Below, piece after piece: positions 1-6,308 of a DNA stretch of 11,510 nt. The translations under genes were made by a program, and so were the position numbers. The notes beneath the pieces are model-generated. The model saw only the letters and a program-made list of their open reading frames with translations. It made no database searches and was not told where the DNA came from. The DNA comes from Chloroflexi bacterium 13_1_40CM_68_21. GTDB taxonomy: Bacteria > Chloroflexota > Limnocylindria > P2-11E. Location: positions 1 to 11,510 of the forward strand of contig MNEO01000074.1 of NCBI GenBank assembly GCA_001917735.1, read 5' to 3'. Every line of letters begins with the position of its first letter. The stretch's first letter is position 1.

Positions 1-2
1 GC

Positions 3-215
3 GGGGACATCGCGGCCGTCGTGACCGAGCCATCGCGCCTGATCGTCCGGCTCCGCTGTCGATCGTGCGGGCAGGACGGCCTCGCGATCCTCGACTTCGG
101 TGCGAAGGCGGTGACTCCTGACCCCATCACCATGGATGACGTGCTGGACGCGCATGACCTGCTCGCCCGCGCGAGCCGTCCGCCTGGCGACCTCTTCCCC
201 GCCCTGACGGTCTAA
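3..215 (+). CDS. C-terminal part of a small CxxC protein, 5' end outside the window
   Basis: The reading frame is open from the left edge (first full codon at position 3, reading GDIAAV before the internal GTG at 21) and stops with TAA at 213-215, so this is probably the end of a longer protein. A gene starting at the GTG at 21 (64 residues) is possible but less likely, because the upstream codons look equally protein-like. A Cys-Arg-Ser-Cys-Gly motif (CRSCG) follows a basic beta-like stretch (RLIVRLR) and precedes a hydrophobic segment (LAILDFG), resembling half of a zinc ribbon or a paired-Cys fold. The C-terminus carries an acidic helix (MDDVLDAHDLLA). Only two Cys are visible, so a full four-Cys zinc site would need residues before the window. 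I do not assign a function. Confidence 0.55.
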   Translation, partial: GDIAAVVTEPSRLIVRLRCRSCGQDGLAILDFGAKAVTPDPITMDDVLDAHDLLARASRPPGDLFPALTV

Positions 216-240
216 CCGCGGGCGGCACGCCGCCGAGCGA

Positions 241-321
241 GAAGCACCCGCGCCACGGGCTCGTGTGAGGAAATTGGGGCTCAGCTCGCAGGCCCGGCCG
301 GAAAGCACCCACGCGACGGGC
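241..321. repeat. Near-identical 20-bp direct repeat, copies at 241-260 and 301-321
   Basis: GAAGCACCCGCGCCACGGGC at 241-260 recurs at 301-321 with one inserted A and two substitutions, exactly 60 bp apart. Each copy is centred on a CCC...GGG inverted pair. Both lie between the stop at 215 and the ATG at 400, so they could be operator copies or paired hairpins in a leader RNA, or a chance duplication. No known element is recognised. Confidence 0.4.
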
Positions 322-330
322 CGTCCGCGT
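311..330 (+). promoter_or_regulatory. Hairpin-forming inverted repeat upstream of the 400-792 gene
   Basis: ACGCG (311-315) pairs with CGCGT (326-330), and ACGG inside it pairs with CCGT, leaving one bulged C and a very small loop. It overlaps the second copy of the direct repeat. The following bases (CAAATCAACA) contain no T-run, so it is not a standard intrinsic terminator. A role in the leader or as an operator is possible. A TTGACT hexamer at 343-348 could be a -35 box, but I see no good -10 at the right spacing. Confidence 0.3.
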
Positions 331-386
331 CAAATCAACACATTGACTTCGTTACCTCACCGTGACAAAACTCTCCACGCGAGCTT

Positions 387-393
387 GGGGAGG
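387..393 (+). promoter_or_regulatory. Ribosome binding site that fixes the start at 400
   Basis: GGGGAGG at 387-393 lies six bases before ATG at 400. This decides between that ATG and an in-frame GTG at 265 that would add 45 residues running across the direct repeats and the hairpin. The shorter form is preferred. Confidence 0.65.
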
Positions 394-399
394 CGCGTG

Positions 400-792
400 A
401 TGTCGACGATCGTCCACTACGAGTGCCGTAACCCGGATCACCTTCGTCGAGGATCGCGCCGCGGTGTCGGCGGGACCGTCATTCACCACGGATCGGTCGG
501 CTACTGCGACGGGATCCACGTCGACGGGGCACACCGCTGGGTCGCAACGGGCGGGGTCCCGATCGAATATCTCTATGACGGGAGCCTGGCCATCGACGGA
601 CCAGGGACGTACCGCGCGGACGACGGAGTGCTCGTGCATGTGCGGCCGTCTTCGAACGGCAAGCTCCTCGTCGAGGTCGACGGCGGACGGTTCGCCGCCC
701 GCACGGACCTCCACCTGGGCGTGAAGCTCTCCGATGATCCCGACTGGCCGGACGCCGCGCCGGCCCGTATCGCGCTTCTGCCCGCGGACTAG
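400..792 (+). CDS. Hypothetical protein, 130 residues
   Basis: An unrecognised soluble protein starting MSTIVHYECRNPDHL and ending ALLPAD. No signal peptide or membrane segment is visible. The middle is rich in Gly, Asp, Val and aromatic residues with many short beta-like segments (GSVGYCDGIHV, HRWVATGG, IEYLYDGS), suggesting a small beta-sandwich or barrel. It has only two Cys (in YEC and GYC) and several scattered His, with no recognisable metal or catalytic motif. The start has a strong Shine-Dalgarno at 387-393. Its 3' end overlaps the longest possible form of the downstream PHP gene (ATG at 734), so it may be first in the repair operon or merely precede it. Function unknown; that it is a real gene is fairly likely from the ribosome binding site and third-position GC. 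Confidence 0.6.
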   Translation: MSTIVHYECRNPDHLRRGSRRGVGGTVIHHGSVGYCDGIHVDGAHRWVATGGVPIEYLYDGSLAIDGPGTYRADDGVLVHVRPSSNGKLLVEVDGGRFAARTDLHLGVKLSDDPDWPDAAPARIALLPAD

Positions 793-1903
793 CTTCTCCG
801 TACAGCGGCCCCTCTCGAACCGCGACATCGCGGAGCTCCTCGCGCTCGAGTCCGAGCGCAGCGAAGGGCGCAAGCAGCGTGCGCTGCGTCGCGCCTCACG
901 CGCCGCGCTCATGTGGCCCGAGGAGGCGGCGGCGGTCCATGAGACCGGACGCCGTCTCACGGAGCTCCGGGCCGTCGGCCCCTTCACCGAGAGCTTTATC
1001 TCGCGTTGGCTCAAGGATCGACCGGAGGTGGCGGCACCGCCGCCGATCCGCGACGGATTCATCACCTACGCGCACGCGCGCGCGGTCGTCGCGGCTCATC
1101 CCGAGTGGGCTGGCGCGGCGGTGGCGGACCATCAGATGCACACCGACGAGACCGACGGCAGCGCGACGATCGACGAGATGGCCGAGGCTGCCCGAACTCT
1201 CGGCCGCGGGCGCATCGCCATCACGGACCACTCGAAGACCCTCCGCATCACCAACGGGATGGATGAGGCGCGCCTTGCCGCGCAGGGTGAGCGCATAGAT
1301 ACCCTGAACGCGCAGGGCACGAAACCGCGCCTTCTCAAGAGCATCGAGATGGATCTCACGCCCGAGGGCGCGGGCGACATGGACCCTGCGGCGCTCGCGC
1401 GGCTCGACCTGGTCCTCGGAGCGTTCCACTCCAAGCTCCGACTGCGCGACGACCAGACCGAGCGCTACTTCCTCGCGCTCGCGAATCCGGACATTCAGAT
1501 CCTCGCGCATCCGCGCGGGCGCGTCTACAACTTCAGGGCGGGACTCGCCTGCGACTGGGAGCGCGTCGCTCGCCGCGCGGTCGAGACCGAGACGGCCCTC
1601 GAGATCGACGCGTATCCCGACCGCCAGGACCTCGATGTCGAGCGCCTTCGGATCGTCGCGGCCGAAGGCGCCTGGATCTCGATCGGGACGGATGCCCACG
1701 TTCCGGACGAGCTCGTCTTCCTCGAGCTCGGGATCGCCGCGGCGATCCTCGCCGGTCTTCCGCGGGACCGAGTGCTCAACCTTCTCACCGACGACGAGCT
1801 CGCCGCGCGAGTCGGTCTCGTTCGTGCAACGAAGGGAGCGAGAAGGCCGAAAGGAGCACGATCAGCGAGTGACAAGCGCGAGGCCGGCAGCCGCGGCGAC
1901 TAA
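734..1903 (+). CDS. PHP-domain metal-dependent phosphoesterase, PolX C-terminal type
   Basis: The protein matches the C-terminal half of family X DNA polymerases (PolX), in which a PHP domain acts as a metal-dependent 3'-5' exonuclease or phosphoesterase. There is no polymerase domain here. Residues about 27-110 form a helical helix-hairpin-helix-like segment (SNRDIAELLALE, LTELRAVGPF). The PHP core follows from about 130: QMHT (His136), ITDHSK (Asp165/His166), SIEMD, GAFHS, LAHPRGR, ID-YPDRQDL and a final GTDAH (Asp320/His322). Most metal ligands are present; the first His of the usual HxH pair is Gln, a variant I recall from this family. The C-terminal tail is basic (KGARRPKGARS). The start is uncertain: ATG at 734 overlaps the previous gene by 59 bp, recognisable homology begins near 797, and no good ATG or GTG lies between. 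The 3' end overlaps the PE gene by 35 bp. Confidence 0.85.
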   Translation: MIPTGRTPRRPVSRFCPRTSFSVQRPLSNRDIAELLALESERSEGRKQRALRRASRAALMWPEEAAAVHETGRRLTELRAVGPFTESFISRWLKDRPEVAAPPPIRDGFITYAHARAVVAAHPEWAGAAVADHQMHTDETDGSATIDEMAEAARTLGRGRIAITDHSKTLRITNGMDEARLAAQGERIDTLNAQGTKPRLLKSIEMDLTPEGAGDMDPAALARLDLVLGAFHSKLRLRDDQTERYFLALANPDIQILAHPRGRVYNFRAGLACDWERVARRAVETETALEIDAYPDRQDLDVERLRIVAAEGAWISIGTDAHVPDELVFLELGIAAAILAGLPRDRVLNLLTDDELAARVGLVRATKGARRPKGARSASDKREAGSRGD

Positions 1904-2501
1904 AGAGCGGGCGCGCTCGCTCCGCGAGTACCAGCGCAAGCGCGATTTCGCGACCACACCCGAACCGCAGGGCGGGAGGCGCAAGAGCACCGAGCGCCTA
2001 TTCGTGGTGCAGAAGCACCGTGCGAGCGCGCTGCACTACGACTTCCGCCTCGAGGCCGGTGGCGTCCTCGTGTCGTGGGCCGTGCCGAAAGGGCCGTCCC
2101 TCGATCCGAAGGAGAAACGACTCGCGATGCAGGTGGAGGACCATCCCCTGGATTACGCGCGCTTCGAGGGCGTCATCCCCGAGGGCGAATATGGCGGCGG
2201 AACGGTCATGGTCTGGGACATCGGTACATACCGGCTCGAGGACGATGAGACCTTCGACGACGCGATGCGCAAGGGGCGCATCGTTTTCACCCTGAACGGC
2301 AAGAAGCTCAAAGGATCGTGGGCGCTCGTTCGGACGGGTGAGCGCAGGTGGCTACTCATGAAACGACGAGATCGCCACGCATCGACCGTCGATGTCACCG
2401 CCGCGAAGCCGCGATCCGTCCTCACGCGGCGGCTCCTCGCCGGGATCGCGCGAGACGAGGGAGGCAACGTAGCGAAGGCCGCGACCGGCGATCCGGCGTG
2501 A
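1869..2501 (+). CDS. Stand-alone LigD-type 3'-phosphoesterase (PE domain protein)
   Basis: A 210-residue protein equivalent to the phosphoesterase module of bacterial ligase D, which removes 3'-ribonucleosides and 3'-phosphates to leave a ligatable 3'-OH. After a basic N-terminal arm (SLREYQRKRDF) comes the signature FVVQKHRASALHYDFRLE with His50, His56, Asp58 and Arg60, then VEDHPLDY with His92 and Tyr96, then IPEGEYGGGTV and WDIGTY. The His50-to-His92 spacing equals the His42-to-His84 spacing I recall for the Pseudomonas aeruginosa enzyme, so the Mn2+-dependent active site looks intact. The chosen GTG at 1869 leaves an arm of normal length; AAGGAG at 1851-1856 is 12 bases upstream, a little far. 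It overlaps the PHP gene by 35 bp, and its TGA overlaps the ligase GTG as GTGA. It is normally a domain of one large fusion; here it is a separate gene. Confidence 0.9.
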   Translation: MTSARPAAAATKERARSLREYQRKRDFATTPEPQGGRRKSTERLFVVQKHRASALHYDFRLEAGGVLVSWAVPKGPSLDPKEKRLAMQVEDHPLDYARFEGVIPEGEYGGGTVMVWDIGTYRLEDDETFDDAMRKGRIVFTLNGKKLKGSWALVRTGERRWLLMKRRDRHASTVDVTAAKPRSVLTRRLLAGIARDEGGNVAKAATGDPA

Positions 2502-3424
2502 GGCTCATTCGCCCGATGCTCGCGACCCTCTCGCCGAGCATCGTCGAAGGACCGGAGTGGGTCTTCGAGGAGAAGTACGACGGCATTCGCGCGCTCGCCG
2601 GCCGCGAGCGCGGGCGCGTGAAGATGTGGTCGCGCATGTTGCAGAACCTGACCGCCGGGTTCCCGCACGTGGTCGACGCGGTGGCCGCGCTACCCGGGGG
2701 GGACCTCCTGCTCGACGGAGAGCTCGTGGCGCTGGATGAGAAAGGAGTCTCTCGCTTCCAGCTGCTCCAGCGGCGCGGCGCTGCCGGCGCATCGCCGACG
2801 CGGTACGCGGTCTTCGACGTGCTCGAGCTGGAAGGAAGCTCGCTCATGAAACGTCCGCTCGGTGAGCGCCGCACGGCACTCGAGCGTCTATTGGGTCGCC
2901 GCAGCGATCCCTTCTTCGTCTCTCGACGTCTCGTCCGTGATGGAAAGGTGGCCTACCGCGAAGCGAAGCGCCTCGGGTGGGAAGGGATCATCGCGAAAGA
3001 CGAGCATTCGATCTACGAGCCGGGCGTCAGGTCGCGCCACTGGCGCAAGGTGAAGGTGCGCAAGGAATCCGAGTTCGTCATCGGCGGATTCACCCCGCCA
3101 AAGGGTGGACGGCAGCACCTTGGCGCGCTGCTCGTCGGCCTCTATGACGGACCGAAGCTGCGGTACGTCGGCAAGGTCGGTACGGGATTCACGCAGGAGA
3201 CGCTCGAGATGTTGGCGGTGAGGCTCGGGCGCCTCCGGACCAGCCGTTCACCGTTCGACCCTCCGCCGCGCGAGCGCGACGCGACCTGGGTGCGACCGAA
3301 GCTCGTCGCCCAGATCGCGTACGCCGAGTGGACCGCGGACGGCAAGCTGCGGCAGCCGGCCTTTCTTGGGCTTCGCACCGACAAGGACCCGGCGGAGATC
3401 ACCTGGAGCCAGCGTGAGCCCTGA
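2498..3424 (+). CDS. ATP-dependent DNA ligase, LigD ligase-domain type
   Basis: A 308-residue ligase with an adenylation domain and an OB-fold, the minimal nick-sealing unit of LigD. It forms a Lys-AMP intermediate at Lys26 in motif I (EEKYDGIRA). Other nucleotidyltransferase motifs are LLLDGELVALD, YAVFDVLELEG (motif III), EGIIAKD at 162-168 (motif IV) and HWRKVKV with Lys184/Lys186 (motif V). The OB-fold begins about residue 190 (SEFVIGGFTPPKGGR) and includes LVGLYDG and YVGKVGTGF. The C-terminus GLRTDKDPAEI is typical of LigD ligase domains. GTG at 2498 shares GTGA with the PE stop, implying translational coupling. Its end overlaps the POL start by 11 bp. The stand-alone form could be called LigC-like, but its place between PE and POL favours a split LigD. 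Confidence 0.93.
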   Translation: MRLIRPMLATLSPSIVEGPEWVFEEKYDGIRALAGRERGRVKMWSRMLQNLTAGFPHVVDAVAALPGGDLLLDGELVALDEKGVSRFQLLQRRGAAGASPTRYAVFDVLELEGSSLMKRPLGERRTALERLLGRRSDPFFVSRRLVRDGKVAYREAKRLGWEGIIAKDEHSIYEPGVRSRHWRKVKVRKESEFVIGGFTPPKGGRQHLGALLVGLYDGPKLRYVGKVGTGFTQETLEMLAVRLGRLRTSRSPFDPPPRERDATWVRPKLVAQIAYAEWTADGKLRQPAFLGLRTDKDPAEITWSQREP

Positions 3425-4301
3425 TGTTTTGAAGATCGCGGCAGTCGCGATCAGCAACCCGGACAAGGTGTGGTGGCCTGACGAGGAGATCACTAAGGCC
3501 GACGTCGCCCGGTTCTATGACGGCATCTGGCGGCACGTCTCGCCATGGCTGCGCGACCGGCCGCTCACGGCGGAGCGCTGTCCCGATGGGATGCGCGGCG
3601 GCTGCTTCTACCAAAAGGACTTCCCCGAGGACAGGGCGCCGGCGGGGCCACGCCTGGTTCTGCGCGCGGCGAGCACGGGGAAGGATGTCCGCTACATCGT
3701 CGGCGGCTCACGCGCGACCCTGATCGGGATGGTGAACCTCGGCTGCATCGCGATCCACGTGATGAGCTCGCGCGCATCGCACATGGATGAGGTCGACTGG
3801 TTGGCGTTCGACATGGACCCGCAGAGCGGCGAGTTCGCCGACGCCGCGCGCGCGGGACTCGCGCTGCGGAAGATCTTGGATGAGGTCGGGCTCGTCTCCT
3901 ACCCGAAGACCTCAGGCAGCCGTGGCCTCCACATCTTCTGCCCGCTGCGAGCGGGCGTCTCACCGCAGAGGGCCGTCGCGGCCGCCGTCTCGCTCGGTCA
4001 CGAGCTCGCGCGTCGCGAGCCAGACCTCGTGACCGTCGAGTTCTCCAAGAGCAAGAGGGGCGGTCGCGTCTTCGCGGACGCGATGCGGAACGCATACGGG
4101 CAGACGATCGTCGCCCCGTACAGCGTTCGCCGCCGCCCGAAGGCGCCGGTGTCGACGCCGCTCGCCTGGGACGAGGTCACAACCCGGCTCGACCCGGCGT
4201 CATTCAACTTGAGAACGTTCGAACGCCGCATCGCGCGATCCGATCCGTGGGCCGATTTCTGGCGGCGCCGGCGGTCGCTCCCTCGTCAGATCGCGACGTG
4301 A
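3414..4301 (+). CDS. LigD-type primase-polymerase (POL domain protein)
   Basis: A 295-residue archaeo-eukaryotic primase-family polymerase, the fill-in module of bacterial NHEJ. It adds rNTPs or dNTPs at break ends and prefers Mn2+ in known members. Family signatures in order: ISNPDKVWWPDEEITKAD at the N-terminus, RPLTAERCPDG, CFYQKDFP, then LAFDMDP with the first two catalytic carboxylates Asp133 and Asp135, KTSGSRGLHIFCPL (nucleotide-binding loop), and RVFADAMRNAYGQT with the third carboxylate Asp222, followed by VAPYSVRRRPKAPVSTPL. All key residues are present and the length is normal for a separate POL protein. GTG at 3414 fits the family N-terminus and overlaps the ligase gene by 11 bp. 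Its TGA overlaps the transporter GTG. An internal ATG near the start lies out of frame and was not used. Confidence 0.92.
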   Translation: MSPDVLKIAAVAISNPDKVWWPDEEITKADVARFYDGIWRHVSPWLRDRPLTAERCPDGMRGGCFYQKDFPEDRAPAGPRLVLRAASTGKDVRYIVGGSRATLIGMVNLGCIAIHVMSSRASHMDEVDWLAFDMDPQSGEFADAARAGLALRKILDEVGLVSYPKTSGSRGLHIFCPLRAGVSPQRAVAAAVSLGHELARREPDLVTVEFSKSKRGGRVFADAMRNAYGQTIVAPYSVRRRPKAPVSTPLAWDEVTTRLDPASFNLRTFERRIARSDPWADFWRRRRSLPRQIAT

Positions 4302-5587
4302 GCAGGGCGGAGCTGGTCGCCAAGGAGAAGCAGCCCATCAAGAAGGCGGCTCTCCTCCTTGGCCCGGGTTTCATCACGGGAGCCGCGGACGACGACCCGA
4401 GCGGCATCGGGACGTACGCGGTGGCCGGCGCGTCTCTCGGCCTCGCGACGCTCTGGACCGCCTTCCTGACATTCCCGTTCATGGCCGCGGTCCAAAACAT
4501 CTGCGCGCAGCTTGGCCAGGTCTCCGGAACCGGCCTCGCGGGCATCCTGAAAGAGCACTACCCGCGCTGGGTGCTTTACCCGGCGGTCGCGCTGGTCGTG
4601 ATCGCGAACGTCGTGAACGTCGGGGCGGACCTCGGTGCGATCGCAGATGCCGGGGGAATCGTCGTCGGGAGGCCGGTCCCATGGCTCGTGGTACCGATCG
4701 CGCTCGGCCTCGTTGCGCTGCAGATCTTCGCGCGCTATCGAGTGATCGAGCGGACCTTCAAGTACCTGACCCTGGCGCTGCTCGCGTATGTGGTCGACGC
4801 GTTCCTCGTGCATCCGTCGCTCGGCGAGACGCTCCGCGCCACGATCGTGCCGACCATCGCGTTCGACCACGACTACATCGCGGTGGTCGTGGCGATCCTC
4901 GGCACGACCATCTCGCCGTACCTGTTCTTCTGGCAGACGAGCCTCGAGGTCGAGGAGGAAAGGTCCGCCGGGCGGCGCACCCGAGCGGAGCGCCGCGGCG
5001 CTTCACCGTTCGAGCTGCGCATCGCGACGATCGACGTGACCGTCGGCATGTTCGTCTCCAACCTCGTGATGTACTTCATCATCCTGGCGACGGCCCTGAC
5101 TCTGCACGCGAACGGCACCACCAACATCGACACCGGCGCGGATGCCGCTCAGGCGCTCCGTCCGCTCGCGGGCGACCTCGCGGGCCTCATCTTCGCGTTC
5201 GGCATGATCGGCACTGGCCTTCTTGCGGTGCCGGTGCTCGCGGGCGCATCCGCCTATGCCGTTTCAGAGACGTTCGGCTGGCGCGAGGGGCTCGACGAAC
5301 ACTGGCGGAGGGCGAGGCCCTTCTACGGCGTCGTCGCGCTCGCGACGATCGTCGGACTCGCGATCCCGTTCTCGGGGGTCAAGCCGATCGACGCGCTCTT
5401 CTTCACCTCCGTCCTGAACGGGATCGCGGCGCCACCGCTCCTCGTCGTGATAATGCTCGCCGCGCGGAACACAAAGGTCATGGGCGATCAGACCATCGGC
5501 ACGGTCCTCACCGCGCTCGGCTGGATCGTCACGGTCGCGATGTTCGCCGCCCTCGCCGGCCTCGTCCTCACCTCGTTTGGGGGGTGA
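4298..5587 (+). CDS. Nramp-family-like divalent metal transporter, non-canonical motif clade
   Basis: A 429-residue polytopic membrane protein with about 11 hydrophobic segments and the LeuT-like Nramp pattern. TM1 (about 18-45) contains GPGFITGAADDDPSGIGTY; canonical Nramps have DPGN here, so Asp33-Pro34 is kept but Gly-Asn is replaced by Ser-Gly. TM6 reads GTTISPYLFFW at 202-212 where canonical Nramps have the metal-binding MPH motif; the Met is Ser206 and the His is Tyr208. A charged loop (VEEERSAGRRTRAERRG) follows, then TMs 7-11. The clade is commonly annotated as Nramp divalent metal transporter, but the replaced Met suggests altered selectivity (for example harder ions such as Mg2+ or Mn2+), which is inference. 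GTG at 4298 shares GTGA with the POL stop; a GTG-less upstream extension to 4247 would overlap POL by 55 bp and is less likely. Confidence 0.82.
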   Translation: MSRAELVAKEKQPIKKAALLLGPGFITGAADDDPSGIGTYAVAGASLGLATLWTAFLTFPFMAAVQNICAQLGQVSGTGLAGILKEHYPRWVLYPAVALVVIANVVNVGADLGAIADAGGIVVGRPVPWLVVPIALGLVALQIFARYRVIERTFKYLTLALLAYVVDAFLVHPSLGETLRATIVPTIAFDHDYIAVVVAILGTTISPYLFFWQTSLEVEEERSAGRRTRAERRGASPFELRIATIDVTVGMFVSNLVMYFIILATALTLHANGTTNIDTGADAAQALRPLAGDLAGLIFAFGMIGTGLLAVPVLAGASAYAVSETFGWREGLDEHWRRARPFYGVVALATIVGLAIPFSGVKPIDALFFTSVLNGIAAPPLLVVIMLAARNTKVMGDQTIGTVLTALGWIVTVAMFAALAGLVLTSFGG

Positions 5588-5612
5588 ACGTGCCTGACGA
5601 CACATTCGCGGT

Positions 5613-5642
5613 GTGCGCCGACGCACCCGCGCGGCCACGCGG
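5613..5642. repeat. Two adjacent inverted repeats between the transporter and acyltransferase genes
   Basis: GTGCG-CCGA-CGCAC at 5613-5626 is a perfect five-pair stem with a four-base loop. It is followed directly by CCGCGCGGCCACGCGG at 5627-5642, a palindrome with one mismatched central pair. They occupy most of the 73-bp gap. No T-run follows, so an intrinsic terminator is unlikely on this strand; an operator, a processing hairpin or a chance GC-rich structure is possible. Confidence 0.3.
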
Positions 5643-5660
5643 TCACGCGACGCTAGCTCC

Positions 5661-6308
5661 ATGTCGTCCCGCATCGCCCGGCTCATCGTGCGTGGCTTCT
5701 TCGCGGCGCTCTTCCGGATCCGCCGCAGCGGGGATCTCCCCGCGCACGGCCCGCTCATCGTGGTGGCGAATCATCAGGGCTGGGCGGATGGATTCCTCCT
5801 CGTCGCCTCGTTCCCGCTTGCGGCGCCGATCCGGCTTCTCGGAGACCGCGATGGGACGATGGGCGTCTGGTGGCACCGGGCGATCCTGCGCCTCGTCGGG
5901 CTCGTCATTCCGATCGACCGCCGCTCGGCGAGCGCCGACCGCGGCGCGATCGCGGCGACGCTCAGAGCGCTCGCCCGCGGCGAGATCGTCGTCGTTTTCG
6001 CGGAAGGCCGCGTGTCGCGGGCGGAGTCGTCGCTCGGTCCGTTCGCTCGTGGTGTCGGCTACCTCGCGCTCCGTTCACGCGCGCCGGTCGTCCCGGTCTG
6101 GCTGAGCGGCACCGCCGAGCTCTACCTCGGCCGTGAGCTTCGGGTGATCGCCGGCCGGCCGCGGACACTCAGCCCCGCCACGCCGACGAAGGAGCGGACG
6201 CTTCAGATCGCCCGCGCGCTCCATGACGACCTGGCCTCGCTCGCACCCTCGTACCCGGACGACGAGCCCGCGCAGAAGCGCTGGCGCTGGCTCACGAATC
6301 TGTTCTAG
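5661..6308 (+). CDS. PlsC-type 1-acyl-sn-glycerol-3-phosphate acyltransferase family protein
   Basis: A 215-residue lysophospholipid acyltransferase-family protein, expected at the inner face of the membrane, transferring an acyl chain from acyl-ACP or acyl-CoA to a lysophosphatidate-like acceptor. Block I is NHQGWAD with His38 and Asp43 (the HX4D catalytic pair). Block II is GLVIPIDR at 80-87. Block III is FAEGRVS at 113-119, where the usual Pro of FPEG is Ala. Block IV is APVVPVWLSG. The N-terminal amphipathic helix (RIARLIVRGFFAALF) could dock it on the membrane. ATG at 5661 gives a family-like N-terminus; an in-frame GTG at 5613 would add 16 Arg-rich residues encoded by the inverted repeats and is less likely. 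No clear ribosome binding site precedes 5661. It converges on the regulator gene and shares its stop region with it. Confidence 0.87.
   Translation: MSSRIARLIVRGFFAALFRIRRSGDLPAHGPLIVVANHQGWADGFLLVASFPLAAPIRLLGDRDGTMGVWWHRAILRLVGLVIPIDRRSASADRGAIAATLRALARGEIVVVFAEGRVSRAESSLGPFARGVGYLALRSRAPVVPVWLSGTAELYLGRELRVIAGRPRTLSPATPTKERTLQIARALHDDLASLAPSYPDDEPAQKRWRWLTNLF

Noticed and set aside
241..330. Mini-ykkC (guanidine-II) riboswitch, suggested by two hairpin-like repeats containing ACGG
   Set aside because: The ACGG is not placed in clean hairpin loops; in the second copy it is part of the stem. The downstream gene is not a guanidine exporter or related enzyme.
2498..3424. Reading the ligase as an isolated LigC unrelated to LigD
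   Set aside because: Possible by domain content alone, but the overlaps with PE and POL genes on both sides make a split LigD the simpler reading.
4681..6105. 474-residue open frame on the plus strand across the transporter and acyltransferase genes
   Set aside because: Extreme Arg content and no motifs; it is an out-of-frame shadow of two well-supported genes.
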